Origin: Methylobacterium planeticum
GTDB taxonomy: Bacteria > Pseudomonadota > Alphaproteobacteria > Rhizobiales > Beijerinckiaceae
Reading direction: 5' to 3'
DNA length: 64,000 bases
Assembly (NCBI RefSeq): GCF_008806345.1
Contig: NZ_VZZJ01000025.1
Coordinates: 1 to 64,000 of the forward strand
In this document: in pieces, positions 9,854 through 17,815 of the stretch
How the letters are laid out: each line of letters opens with the position of its first letter
Numbering within the stretch: position 1 is the stretch's first letter
Made by a program: the position numbers and the translations under genes
The notes under the pieces: generated by a model
The model's database searches: none
What the model saw: only the letters and a program-made list of their open reading frames with translations
What the model was told of the DNA's origin: nothing

Positions 9854-11356
9854 ATGTTTCCCAAGCCGCACGCTTCGCTGACGCCGAACACCTTCGCGTT
9901 CGAGGAGCTGCCGCTGGTCAAGCCTACGGGCTTCCGCGAGTACGACGCCCGCTGGCTGTTCCCGCAGGAGATCAACCTGATGGGGGTGCAGGCGCTGGGC
10001 CTCGGCATCGCCACCCTGGTGCACGAGATCGGGGTGCGGCCCGACCTCGTCACGGGTCACGATTTCCGCGCCTATTCCTCCTCGATCAAGCTTGCGCTGA
10101 TCGCCGGCATGATGGCGGGCGGCCTGCGCGTGAAGGATGTCGGGCTGGCGCTCTCGCCGATGGCCTATTTCGGCCAGTTCGCCCTCGATTGTCCCTGCGT
10201 CGCCATGGTCACGGCCTCGCACAACGACAACGGCTGGACCGGGGTGAAGATGGGCGCGAACCGCCCGATGACCTTCGGCCCCGAGGAGATGGGCCGCCTG
10301 CGCGAGATCGTGCTCGGCGGCACCTACCAGTACCGGGACGGCGGCAATTACGAGTTCGTCGAGGGCTTCGCCCAGACCTACCTCGCCGACCTGAAGGCGC
10401 GCGCCAAGCCCGTCACCCGCAAGCTCAAGGTCGTGGCCGCCTGCGGCAACGGCACCGCCGGCGCCTTCGCGCCGAAGCTCCTCGAGAGCCTCGGGGTCGA
10501 GGTGATCCCCCTCGACGTGTCGCCCGACTACACCTTCCCGCGCTACAACCCGAACCCCGAGGACATGGAGATGCTCCATGCCATCGCCGCCGCGGTGAAG
10601 GAGACCGGCGCCGATGTGGGGCTCGGCTTCGACGGGGACGGCGACCGCTGCGGCGTGGTCGACAACGAGGGCGAGGAGATCTTCGCCGACAAGATCGGGG
10701 TCATGCTGGCGCGCGACCTCGGCAAGCTGCATCCCGGATCGACCTTCGTGGTCGACGTGAAGTCGACCGGCCTCTACCACACCGACCCGGAGCTGCAGGC
10801 GCAGGCGATCAAGACCGATTACTGGAAGACCGGCCATTCCTACATCAAGCGCCGCGTCAACGAGCTCGGGGCGCTGGCGGGCTTCGAGAAGTCCGGGCAC
10901 TTCTTCTTCAACGAGCCGATCGGGCGCGGCTACGACGACGGGCTGCTCACCGCGATCGCGGTGATCGAGATGCTGGACCGCAACCCGGACCGCTCGATGG
11001 CCGACCTCTACCGGGCGCTCCCCAAGACCTGGGGCTCCCCGACCATGTCGCCCCATTGCGCCGACGAGGTGAAGTACGGCGTGGTGGAGACGGTCACGGA
11101 GCGCTTCCGGGCCATGCGGGAGGCGGGCGAGCCGGTGGCGGGGGCCCCGATCACCGACCTCGTCACGGTCAACGGCGTCCGCATCTCGACCGCGGACGGC
11201 ACCTGGGGGCTGGTCAGGGCCTCGTCGAACAAGCCCGAGCTCGTCGTGGTGATCGAGAGCCCGGTCTCGGAGGAGCGCCTGCACGCGATGTTCAAGGCGG
11301 TGGACGGCGTGCTGCGCGAGAACCCGGAAGTCGGCGCCTACAACCAGACCATCTAG
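9854..11356 (+). CDS. Phosphomannomutase/phosphoglucomutase
   Basis: Interconverts hexose-6- and hexose-1-phosphates to feed GDP-mannose and UDP-glucose routes for envelope polysaccharides. The 500 residues show the alpha-D-phosphohexomutase layout: phosphoserine loop VTASHNDNGWTGVK near residue 120, Mg-binding loop GFDGDGDR near 258 and sugar-binding FEKSGHFFFNE near 353. The Ser-loop reads SHNDNGW instead of the more usual SHNP. ATG 9854 follows AAGGACC. Substrate preference cannot be decided from sequence. Confidence 0.88.
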   Translation: MFPKPHASLTPNTFAFEELPLVKPTGFREYDARWLFPQEINLMGVQALGLGIATLVHEIGVRPDLVTGHDFRAYSSSIKLALIAGMMAGGLRVKDVGLALSPMAYFGQFALDCPCVAMVTASHNDNGWTGVKMGANRPMTFGPEEMGRLREIVLGGTYQYRDGGNYEFVEGFAQTYLADLKARAKPVTRKLKVVAACGNGTAGAFAPKLLESLGVEVIPLDVSPDYTFPRYNPNPEDMEMLHAIAAAVKETGADVGLGFDGDGDRCGVVDNEGEEIFADKIGVMLARDLGKLHPGSTFVVDVKSTGLYHTDPELQAQAIKTDYWKTGHSYIKRRVNELGALAGFEKSGHFFFNEPIGRGYDDGLLTAIAVIEMLDRNPDRSMADLYRALPKTWGSPTMSPHCADEVKYGVVETVTERFRAMREAGEPVAGAPITDLVTVNGVRISTADGTWGLVRASSNKPELVVVIESPVSEERLHAMFKAVDGVLRENPEVGAYNQTI

Positions 11357-11358
11357 GC

Positions 11359-11374
11359 GGCCGGCAACCCGGCC
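11359..11374. terminator. Bidirectional hairpin between convergent genes
   Basis: GGCCGG and CCGGCC pair around a 4-base loop in the 34 bp between the convergent phosphohexomutase and CpaC-like genes, a position that suits a shared terminator. Confidence 0.4.
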
Positions 11375-11390
11375 CTCCGGGGTCCCGCGC

Positions 11391-11879
11391 TCAGCGCTCG
11401 GGACCGGCGGAGCCGCCGATGGCGAGCTTGCGGCGCGAATCGGCCTGGTTGCTGACCTCGCCGAAATACTTCGAGGCGTCGCCGAGCTGGGCCGAGGGCT
11501 GGCAGTTCGGCGTGCAGGAATAAGATTCCCGGTCGAGGCCGCGCTGGACCGTGATCACCGCGGCCTGGGGCGCCTCGACCCGGATCATCGATTCGGCCAG
11601 CATCGTGCCGCCGCCGTCGAGGGCGATGAGGTTCGTGGAGCCGAAGCTCTTGCCCGTGAGGACGAGGACGCCGTTCTTCTGCAGGGTGACGTCGGCGATC
11701 ATCGGGTTGCCGACGATCACCGTCTGGGTGCGCTCGGGCAGCCGCATCACCTTGGCGTTGTCGACCAGCACCGTCACGATGGCGGTTTCGGGCTGGGCCT
11801 GGGCTCCGCTTGTGCCGGCAAGGCCGAGGCTGGCGGCGAGGACGGCCGCGGTGAGCGAGAGACGGGGCGTGCGGCGCAT
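11391..11879 (-). CDS. Secreted CpaC N-terminal-domain protein (pilus accessory)
   Basis: A 162-residue protein with a signal peptide (hydrophobic segment LSLTAAVLAASLGLAG, cleavage near AQA at about residue 28). It has one domain of the type found at the N-terminus of CpaC/RcpA secretins (VDNAKVMRLPERTQTVIVGNPMIADV, then VLVLTGKSFGSTNLIALD), but no secretin barrel. It lies next to the Tad locus on the opposite strand, so it probably helps the secretin assemble or acts in the periplasm. Its function is inferred from the domain and neighbourhood. Confidence 0.8.
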   Translation of the reverse strand: MRRTPRLSLTAAVLAASLGLAGTSGAQAQPETAIVTVLVDNAKVMRLPERTQTVIVGNPMIADVTLQKNGVLVLTGKSFGSTNLIALDGGGTMLAESMIRVEAPQAAVITVQRGLDRESYSCTPNCQPSAQLGDASKYFGEVSNQADSRRKLAIGGSAGPER

Positions 11880-12232
11880 CGGGCGGTGACTCGGACGCTT
11901 GAGGGCGCCCCCGCGGACGCCGCCTCAGCGGGTCCGCGCTCCGGGACGGGGGCGCGCCGCTTCGCGCCACGCCTGTCCGGTCAATAGACCCCGGATTGGT
12001 GAAGGAACCGCTAAATCGATCGGGCTAAAGCAGATCCGCCCGCCTTCGCCGTGCTTCGTATCCGCTCTTACCCTTCCTTCACCACGATTCGATCCCGAGG
12101 CGGGGGATGGGATTTCCGGAATGGATTTAACGCAATGGCAAGGCGGATCGGGTCAATGTCCGGTGGGTCGCCGATCGAACCAACAGATCTTCGACGGCCA
12201 CTGCTCAAGTCGTCAGATCAAGGATCACCACC
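11880..12232. other. Intergenic region upstream of flp pilin (353 bp)
   Basis: Holds divergent promoters for the CpaC-like gene and flp. An 11-bp perfect inverted repeat (TGGTGAAGGAA at 11997-12007 and TTCCTTCACCA at 12074-12084) encloses 66 bp. TTCCGGAA at 12116-12123 is a short palindrome. No gene is evident. Confidence 0.45.
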
Positions 12233-12397
12233 ATGAAGAGCGTGTTCAAGCGTTTCGCCTCCGACGAGTCCGGCGCCACTGCCATCGAGTACGGCCTGAT
12301 CGCCGCCCTGATCGCCGTGGTGGTCATCACCACCCTGACGACCCTCGGGTCCCGACTGAACACGAAGTTCGCCGCGATCTCGACCGGACTGCAGTAA
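12233..12397 (+). CDS. flp: Flp/Fap-type pilin
   Basis: Major subunit of the Tad (type IVb) pilus, 54 residues. The class signature is clear: a short basic leader (MKSVFKRFASDESG), then the Gly/Ala prepilin cleavage site and the conserved Glu-Tyr in ATAIEYGLIA, followed by one hydrophobic helix (about residues 21-40). The CpaA peptidase two genes downstream should process it. It is too short for most ORF calls. A strong hairpin follows it. Confidence 0.93.
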   Translation: MKSVFKRFASDESGATAIEYGLIAALIAVVVITTLTTLGSRLNTKFAAISTGLQ

Positions 12398-12412
12398 TCA
12401 GATCGTGATCCC

Positions 12413-12454
12413 TGTGCGAGGCGCTGGATGCGACAGGATCCTGCGCCTCGCACA
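12413..12454 (+). terminator. Strong stem-loop after flp
   Basis: A perfect 12-bp stem (TGTGCGAGGCGC with GCGCCTCGCACA) around an 18-base loop, 16 bp after the flp stop. In pilin operons such stems limit read-through into low-abundance assembly genes or protect the pilin mRNA. The remaining 185 bp to cpaA show no gene. Confidence 0.55.
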
Positions 12455-12639
12455 TGACCGTCTCGATGACCGCCCTCGTCCCGGGCGCGGCCGCGAGCCC
12501 GCGAGCGCGGACCTGACCGAGGCGCGCGCTTGATGCGGGCCGGCAATGCGCCGCAGGCGGAACCGATCGCCGGGGAGATGCGCCCCGGGAACCGCTCACG
12601 GGGCGGCTCCTTTCCGATCACGACATCTGGCAGGACGTC

Positions 12640-13146
12640 ATGGCTCCCCTCGGTCTCCTGATCGTCTTCCCCTTCCTGATGGCCTACGCGGCGGCCAACG
12701 ACCTGCTGACGATGCTGATCCCCAACCGGATCACCCTCGCGCTGACGGCGGGTTTCGCCGCGCTCGCCGCCACCGGCATCCTCAGCCCCGTCGAGATCGG
12801 CCTGCATCTCGGCGCCGGCGCCCTCGTCCTCGCGATCACCTTCGCGCTGTTCGCCTGCGGCATCATCGGCGGCGGGGACGCCAAGCTCGCGGCCGCCACC
12901 GCCCTCTGGCTCGGCTTCGACCATCTCCTCGACTACGCGGTCGTGTCGGCGATGCTCGGCGGCGGCCTGACCCTGGCGCTCCTCGCCGCGCGCTCCCATC
13001 CCCTGCCCTTCGCGATGGCGCGCCTGCCCTTCGCGCTGCACCTCCACGACCGGAAGACCGGCGTTCCCTACGGGATCGCGCTCGCCGCCGGCGCCCTGAT
13101 CGTGCTGCCCGACACCCTCCTGTGGGCGCGGGCGCTCACTGCCTGA
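12640..13146 (+). CDS. cpaA: Prepilin peptidase CpaA (A24 family)
   Basis: Inner-membrane aspartic peptidase that removes the leader from Flp pilin. The 168-residue protein is almost entirely hydrophobic with about 5-6 membrane segments. It carries the two catalytic aspartates of the family: one after the first helix (AANDLLTMLIPN) and one in GGGDAKLAAA. It lacks the zinc-binding domain of long PilD enzymes, as is normal for Tad systems. Confidence 0.92.
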   Translation: MAPLGLLIVFPFLMAYAAANDLLTMLIPNRITLALTAGFAALAATGILSPVEIGLHLGAGALVLAITFALFACGIIGGGDAKLAAATALWLGFDHLLDYAVVSAMLGGGLTLALLAARSHPLPFAMARLPFALHLHDRKTGVPYGIALAAGALIVLPDTLLWARALTA

Positions 13147-13205
13147 GGCACGTAGAGGTTGTATCGTTGCTGGCCGATCGCGTGCGGCGCGGCGGTCATC
13201 TCTTC

Positions 13206-13220
13206 TTAACCGTAATTTGA
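13206..13220 (+). promoter_or_regulatory. Degenerate CtrA-type box upstream of cpaB
   Basis: TTAA-N7-TTGA, one base off the full motif, 63 bp before cpaB. The 137 bp before cpaB are also the first sizeable gap after cpaA, so a separate promoter for cpaB to tadC is plausible. Confidence 0.3.
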
Positions 13221-13283
13221 CGAATTTCCCGCAAGTCTGACCGGACAGACGGCGCTCGTGCCGTCGCCTTTCCCGGCCCGACG

Positions 13284-14087
13284 ATGAAACCAGCGCGTCT
13301 TGCCGTCCTCGCCATCGCCCTCGTCGCGGGCGGCGGGGCCGCGTTCCTGATGAGCGGGGATGACCCGCCGCCCGCGCCCGTCGTCAAGGCGGAGCCGCCT
13401 CCGCCGCCCGTGCCGGTCACCGAGGTGCTGGTCGCCGCCGCCGAACTGCCCATGGGGCAGACGCTGCAGGCCGCGGACCTGCGCTGGCAGAAATGGCCCG
13501 CGGACGCGGTCAGCGCCGGCTACATCACCCGAACTACCGCACCGAAGGGGATCGAGGAGACGACCGGATCCGTGATCCGCGCCGCGTTCCTCCCCGGCGA
13601 GCCGATCCGGGTGCAGAAGCTCGCCCGGGCCGGCTCCGGCTTCATGTCCTCGATCCTGCCGTCGGGGCAGCGCGCCGTCGCCATCGTCACCGACAGCCGC
13701 GGAACCAACTCGGCGGGCGGCTTCATCCTCCCCAACGACCACGTGGACGTGATCCGGACCTACCGCGACGAGGACGCGTCCCGCACCTCGGGCACCGACG
13801 TCCAGGTCTCGCAGACCATCCTGCGCGACGTGCGGGTGCTGGCCGTCGGCCAGCTCATCCAGGAGAAGAACGGCGCCAACGTCGTCACGGGCGAGACGGC
13901 GACGCTCGCCCTCAGCTCCGCCCAGGCCGAGACGATCACCCTGGCCCAGAAGGTCGGCGCCCTCTCCCTCGCCCTGCGCAGCCTCGCGGATTCCGGCAAG
14001 GAACCCCAGGCGGAGGAGACCGCGCGACCGGCCGATGCCGGCCTCACCATCGTGCGCTTCGGCGTCTCCAAGCAGCAGACGCGGTGA
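13284..14087 (+). CDS. cpaB: Pilus assembly protein CpaB
   Basis: Periplasmic partner of the CpaC secretin. The 267 residues have an N-terminal membrane anchor (LAVLAIALVAGGGAAFLM), a Pro-rich spacer and an SAF domain (about residues 47-110, VLVAAAELPMGQTLQAADLRW), followed by the RcpC/CpaB domain. The stop codon overlaps a possible ATG of cpaC at 14087. Second step of the cpa assembly operon. Confidence 0.92.
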   Translation: MKPARLAVLAIALVAGGGAAFLMSGDDPPPAPVVKAEPPPPPVPVTEVLVAAAELPMGQTLQAADLRWQKWPADAVSAGYITRTTAPKGIEETTGSVIRAAFLPGEPIRVQKLARAGSGFMSSILPSGQRAVAIVTDSRGTNSAGGFILPNDHVDVIRTYRDEDASRTSGTDVQVSQTILRDVRVLAVGQLIQEKNGANVVTGETATLALSSAQAETITLAQKVGALSLALRSLADSGKEPQAEETARPADAGLTIVRFGVSKQQTR

Positions 14088-14125
14088 TGCGCCCCCACCC
14101 AGCCGGCCCCCAAAAGGCTCCCGCG

Positions 14126-15634
14126 ATGATTCAGATCCAGCGTCATGCCGCGGCGGCTCTCGCCCTGACGGCCGCCGTCTCCGGCGCCTTCCTGGCCGCC
14201 GCGCCGAGCGCGCTCGCCGCCCCGGCGCGGCGCGGCGGCGACCCGGCGCTCGCGGCCGCGCCCGTGCTCACCGTCGGCCCGGCCGAGGCTTCCGCCTCGC
14301 GCAAGCTCGAGCTGACGGCCGGCCGTTCGGTCATCGTCGACCTGCCGACGGACGCCAAGGAGGTCTTCGTCGCCAACCCGAAGGTGGCCAACGCGGTGGT
14401 GCGCTCCACCCGCAAGGTCTTCGTCATCGGCATGGAGAACGGCACCACGTCGATCTTCATCCTCGACGCGTCGGGCAACCAGATCGCCGCCCTCGACGTC
14501 ACGGTCGCCCGCGACCTCAACCTCAACATCCTGCGCCAGACCCTGCTGCAGACCATCCCGAACGGCCGCTTCGACATCCGCTCGAACGGCGATTCGGTGC
14601 TCCTCTCGGGAACCGTGAACTCCGCCTCGGAAGCGGCCCAGGCCGTGGACATCGCCAACGCCTTCGTGGGCCTGACCGGCGCGGGCGGCACGACCCGCGG
14701 CACCGTGATCAACAACCTGACGATCCGCGACAAGGACCAGGTGATGCTGCGCGTCACCGTCGTGGAGGTGGCCCGCACGGTGCTCAAGCAGTTCGGAGTC
14801 AATCTCAGCGGCAGCTGGTCGAACCTGAATCTCGTCAACACCGCCCCCCTTTCCCTCTCCGGCGGCCAGTTCCCGAGCGGCAACCTGATCTCCGGAACCG
14901 TGACCGGGAGCGGCGGCGCCAGCCTGACCGCGACCCTGCGGGCCTTCGAGCAGGCCGGCGTGTCGCGCGTGCTCGCCGAGCCGACCCTGACGGCGATCTC
15001 GGGGGAATCGGCGAAGTTCACGGCCGGCGGCGAGATCCCGGTTCCGTCGAGCCAGAGCTGCTCGCAGGCCTCCGGCGCGGCCCAGCCCGTCTGCGTCGTC
15101 GGCATCTCGTTCAAGTCCTACGGCGTCAGCCTCAACTTCACCCCGGTCGTCCTGGCCGAGAACCGGATCTCGGTCCGGGTCGGCACCGAGGTCAGCGAGA
15201 TCGACCCGCAGAACGCCTTCAACTTCGTCGGCGGCGGCGGCCAGAGCACCTCCGTCCCGGGCCTGACCGTGCGCCGCTCCGAGACCACGGTAGAACTCGC
15301 CTCCGGCGCCACCATGATGACGGCGGGGCTGATCCAGCAGAAGAGCAAGGCGGCCATCAGCGGCCTGCCCGGTCTCCTCAACCTGCCGATCCTCGGTGCC
15401 CTGTTCCGCTCGCGCGACTACCAGCGCCAGGAGACGGAGCTGATGATCATGGTCACCCCCTACATCGCCAAGGCGATGGAGGCGCGACAGGTCACCCGGC
15501 CCGACGACGGCTTCGTCGACGCGCAGGACGGGCAGGCCGTCCTGCTCGGCCGCATCAACCGCATCTACGGCATTGCCGGCACCGCCCCCCTCGGCTCCGC
15601 CTATCGCGGCAAGGTCGGCTTCATCACCGATTAG
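14126..15634 (+). CDS. cpaC: Tad pilus secretin CpaC
   Basis: Outer-membrane pore of the Tad pilus. Starting at ATG 14126 the 502-residue protein begins with a signal peptide (AAAALALTAAVSGAFLAAA). It then has the CpaC N-domain (VIVDLPTDAKEVFVANPKVA), a BON/NolW-like region and the secretin barrel with VAEPTLTAISGESAKFTAGG and SGLPGLLNLPILGALF. An upstream in-frame ATG at 14087 overlaps the cpaB stop but would put 13 residues before the signal peptide. Confidence 0.93.
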   Translation: MIQIQRHAAAALALTAAVSGAFLAAAPSALAAPARRGGDPALAAAPVLTVGPAEASASRKLELTAGRSVIVDLPTDAKEVFVANPKVANAVVRSTRKVFVIGMENGTTSIFILDASGNQIAALDVTVARDLNLNILRQTLLQTIPNGRFDIRSNGDSVLLSGTVNSASEAAQAVDIANAFVGLTGAGGTTRGTVINNLTIRDKDQVMLRVTVVEVARTVLKQFGVNLSGSWSNLNLVNTAPLSLSGGQFPSGNLISGTVTGSGGASLTATLRAFEQAGVSRVLAEPTLTAISGESAKFTAGGEIPVPSSQSCSQASGAAQPVCVVGISFKSYGVSLNFTPVVLAENRISVRVGTEVSEIDPQNAFNFVGGGGQSTSVPGLTVRRSETTVELASGATMMTAGLIQQKSKAAISGLPGLLNLPILGALFRSRDYQRQETELMIMVTPYIAKAMEARQVTRPDDGFVDAQDGQAVLLGRINRIYGIAGTAPLGSAYRGKVGFITD

Positions 15635-15729
15635 GGCCGGGCGCCGGAGGGCCCCCGAGAGCCCATCGGCGCCCCGCTGCTCCCCAACGGCCGCTGCCCA
15701 GCAAGATCCGCCACAGGACGCCCCGAACG

Positions 15730-16467
15730 ATGACCCTGTCCGCCTCCCCCCGTGCGCCGCTGGCGCTCGCCGCCGTGTCGGTGCTGGCCGCCCTGCTGGG
15801 GGCCTGCAACACCAGCCGGGTCGCCACCACCGGCTCGATCGCGCCGGTCGATTACCGGGCGCGCCACCCGATCGTGCTGCAGGACGGCACCCGCAGCCTC
15901 GACGTGTTCGCGACCGGCCGCGGCCATCTCGACCCGCGCCAGGCCGCCGACCTCGACGCCTTCCTGCTCGAGTTCCGCCGCTACGGCCGGGGCGTCCTCG
16001 TGGTCGACCTGCCGCGCGGGGTCTCGCCGGCGGTGGGCGCCGCCGTCGAGCGCACCGCCGTCGCGATCCGCCGCATGGGCGCGGACAGCGGCGTCTCGGC
16101 CCGCGACATGATCCTGACCGGCTACGCGGTGGCCAATCCCGCGCTCGCCGCGCCGATCCGGCTCAGCTTCCAGCGGATGGAGGCGAAGGTGACGAGCCAG
16201 TGCGGGCTCTGGCCGCGCGACCTCGGCGTCAGCGACCCGGCCTACACCCTCAGCAACGAGCCCGCCTGGAACCTCGGCTGCTCGACGCAGGCGAACGTCG
16301 CCGCCCAGGTCGCCGACCCGGTCGACCTCCTCCGCGGCCGCCCCGAGGGGCGCATCGACACGGTGCGGCGCACCCAGGACATCGGCAAGCTGCGGGAAGG
16401 CAAGGATCCGTCAACCTCATGGCGGCAGGATGGACAGACGAACGTCAAGAGCCAGGTCGGCGGCTGA
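15730..16467 (+). CDS. cpaD: Pilus assembly lipoprotein CpaD
   Basis: Outer-membrane lipoprotein that supports the CpaC secretin. The 245 residues start with a lipoprotein signal ending in LLGAC (Cys at about residue 26). The CpaD domain follows, including the C-terminal block CGLWPRDLG then NLGCSTQANVAAQVADPVDL, typical of this family. ATG 15730 gives a compact signal peptide. It sits between cpaC and cpaE. Confidence 0.9.
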   Translation: MTLSASPRAPLALAAVSVLAALLGACNTSRVATTGSIAPVDYRARHPIVLQDGTRSLDVFATGRGHLDPRQAADLDAFLLEFRRYGRGVLVVDLPRGVSPAVGAAVERTAVAIRRMGADSGVSARDMILTGYAVANPALAAPIRLSFQRMEAKVTSQCGLWPRDLGVSDPAYTLSNEPAWNLGCSTQANVAAQVADPVDLLRGRPEGRIDTVRRTQDIGKLREGKDPSTSWRQDGQTNVKSQVGG

Positions 16468-16524
16468 GCCGTTCGAAACCCTCGCCACCGCCGATTCCAC
16501 AGGCCTAGAGCCGGAAAGCCCGCC

Positions 16525-17769
16525 ATGTCGGACCACCCCGAGACGCCAGAGCGCATCATCGCCCCGGTGCCGCGGATCACGATCCAGGCGTTCTGCGAGA
16601 CCGCGGACACGGCCGGGACGATCGAGGTCGCCGGCCAGGACCGGCGGATGCAGAAGACCCACATCAAGGTGCAGATGGGCGGTGCCCCCGCGGCGGTGGA
16701 GGCCTACCGCCACGCCCCGACGCCGAACGTGATCATCATCGAGACGCAGGGCGCCAAGGCCAAGCCCCTCGAGTGCCTCGATGCCCTCGCGGAGGTCTGC
16801 GACCCCGGCACCAAGGTGATCGTGATCGGCCACGTCAACGACGTGGCGCTCTATCGCCAGTTCATCCAGCGCGGCGTCAGCGACTACCTGATGGCGCCGG
16901 TCGATTCGCTCGGCCTCATCGTGGCGATCTCGGACCTGTTCACCGCGCCCGGCGTCAAGCCGGTCGGGCGCACCGTCGCGGTGTTCGGCGCCAAGGGCGG
17001 CATCGGCGCCTCGACGGTGGCGCACAACCTCGCCTGGTCGATCGCCCGCGGCCAGGGCACCTCCACGGTGATCGCCGATCTCGACATCGCCCACGGCACC
17101 GCGAGCCTGAACTTCAACCAGGACCCGCCCCAGGGCATCGCCGAGGCGGTCTTCGCCCCCGAGCGCCTCGACGCGGCCCTCGTCGAGCGCCTGCTCTCGA
17201 AATGCAGCGAGAACCTGTCCCTCCTCTCGGCGCCGGCGAGCCTCGACCGCACCATCGACCTCTCCGAATCCGCCTTCGACGGCCTGATCGACCACCTGCG
17301 CGCCGCGGTCCCCTGCATCGTCCTCGACATGCCGCACCAATGGTCGGCCTGGACGAAGCGCGTCCTCGTGGCCGCCGACGAGATCGTGATCGTGGCGGGG
17401 CCCGACCTCGCGTCGCTGCGCAATGCCAAGAACCTGTTCTCGGCGCTCCAGGCGAGCCGGCCGAACGACCAGCGCCCCCGCATCGTCCTCAACGGCGTCG
17501 GCATGCCCAAGCGTCCGGAGATCGGCGCGGCGGAATTCGCCAAGGCCCTCGAGGCGCCGCTCTTCGCCAGCATCCCGTTCGAGCCCGCCCTGTTCGGGGC
17601 GGCGGCGAATAACGGCCAGATGATCGCCGAGCTGCAGCCCGGCGCGAAATCCGCCGAGATCTTCGGCGGCCTCGCGGCCGCCCTGCTCGGCCGGGCCGAG
17701 ATCCGCAAGGGTCGCGCCAGCCTGCTGGAGCCCTGGCTCGCCAAGCTGGCGCGCCGGAAGGCCTCCTGA
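16525..17769 (+). CDS. cpaE: Pilus localisation ATPase CpaE
   Basis: MinD/ParA-type ATPase that positions the Tad machine, 414 residues. The N-terminal half (about 1-145) resembles a degenerate receiver domain without the phosphorylatable aspartate set. From about 150 follows the deviant Walker A VFGAKGGIGASTVA, then ADLDIAHG and LDMPHQW. It belongs to the cpa operon between cpaD and cpaF. Confidence 0.92.
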   Translation: MSDHPETPERIIAPVPRITIQAFCETADTAGTIEVAGQDRRMQKTHIKVQMGGAPAAVEAYRHAPTPNVIIIETQGAKAKPLECLDALAEVCDPGTKVIVIGHVNDVALYRQFIQRGVSDYLMAPVDSLGLIVAISDLFTAPGVKPVGRTVAVFGAKGGIGASTVAHNLAWSIARGQGTSTVIADLDIAHGTASLNFNQDPPQGIAEAVFAPERLDAALVERLLSKCSENLSLLSAPASLDRTIDLSESAFDGLIDHLRAAVPCIVLDMPHQWSAWTKRVLVAADEIVIVAGPDLASLRNAKNLFSALQASRPNDQRPRIVLNGVGMPKRPEIGAAEFAKALEAPLFASIPFEPALFGAAANNGQMIAELQPGAKSAEIFGGLAAALLGRAEIRKGRASLLEPWLAKLARRKAS

Positions 17770-17815
17770 GGCATGCCGCTGACCGCCCCCGCCCGCAGAG
17801 CCGAGGATGAGCCCC

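Noticed and set aside
12120-12232. Sigma-54 promoter upstream of flp
   Set aside because: A TGGCA at about 12137 has no GC dinucleotide at the required distance.
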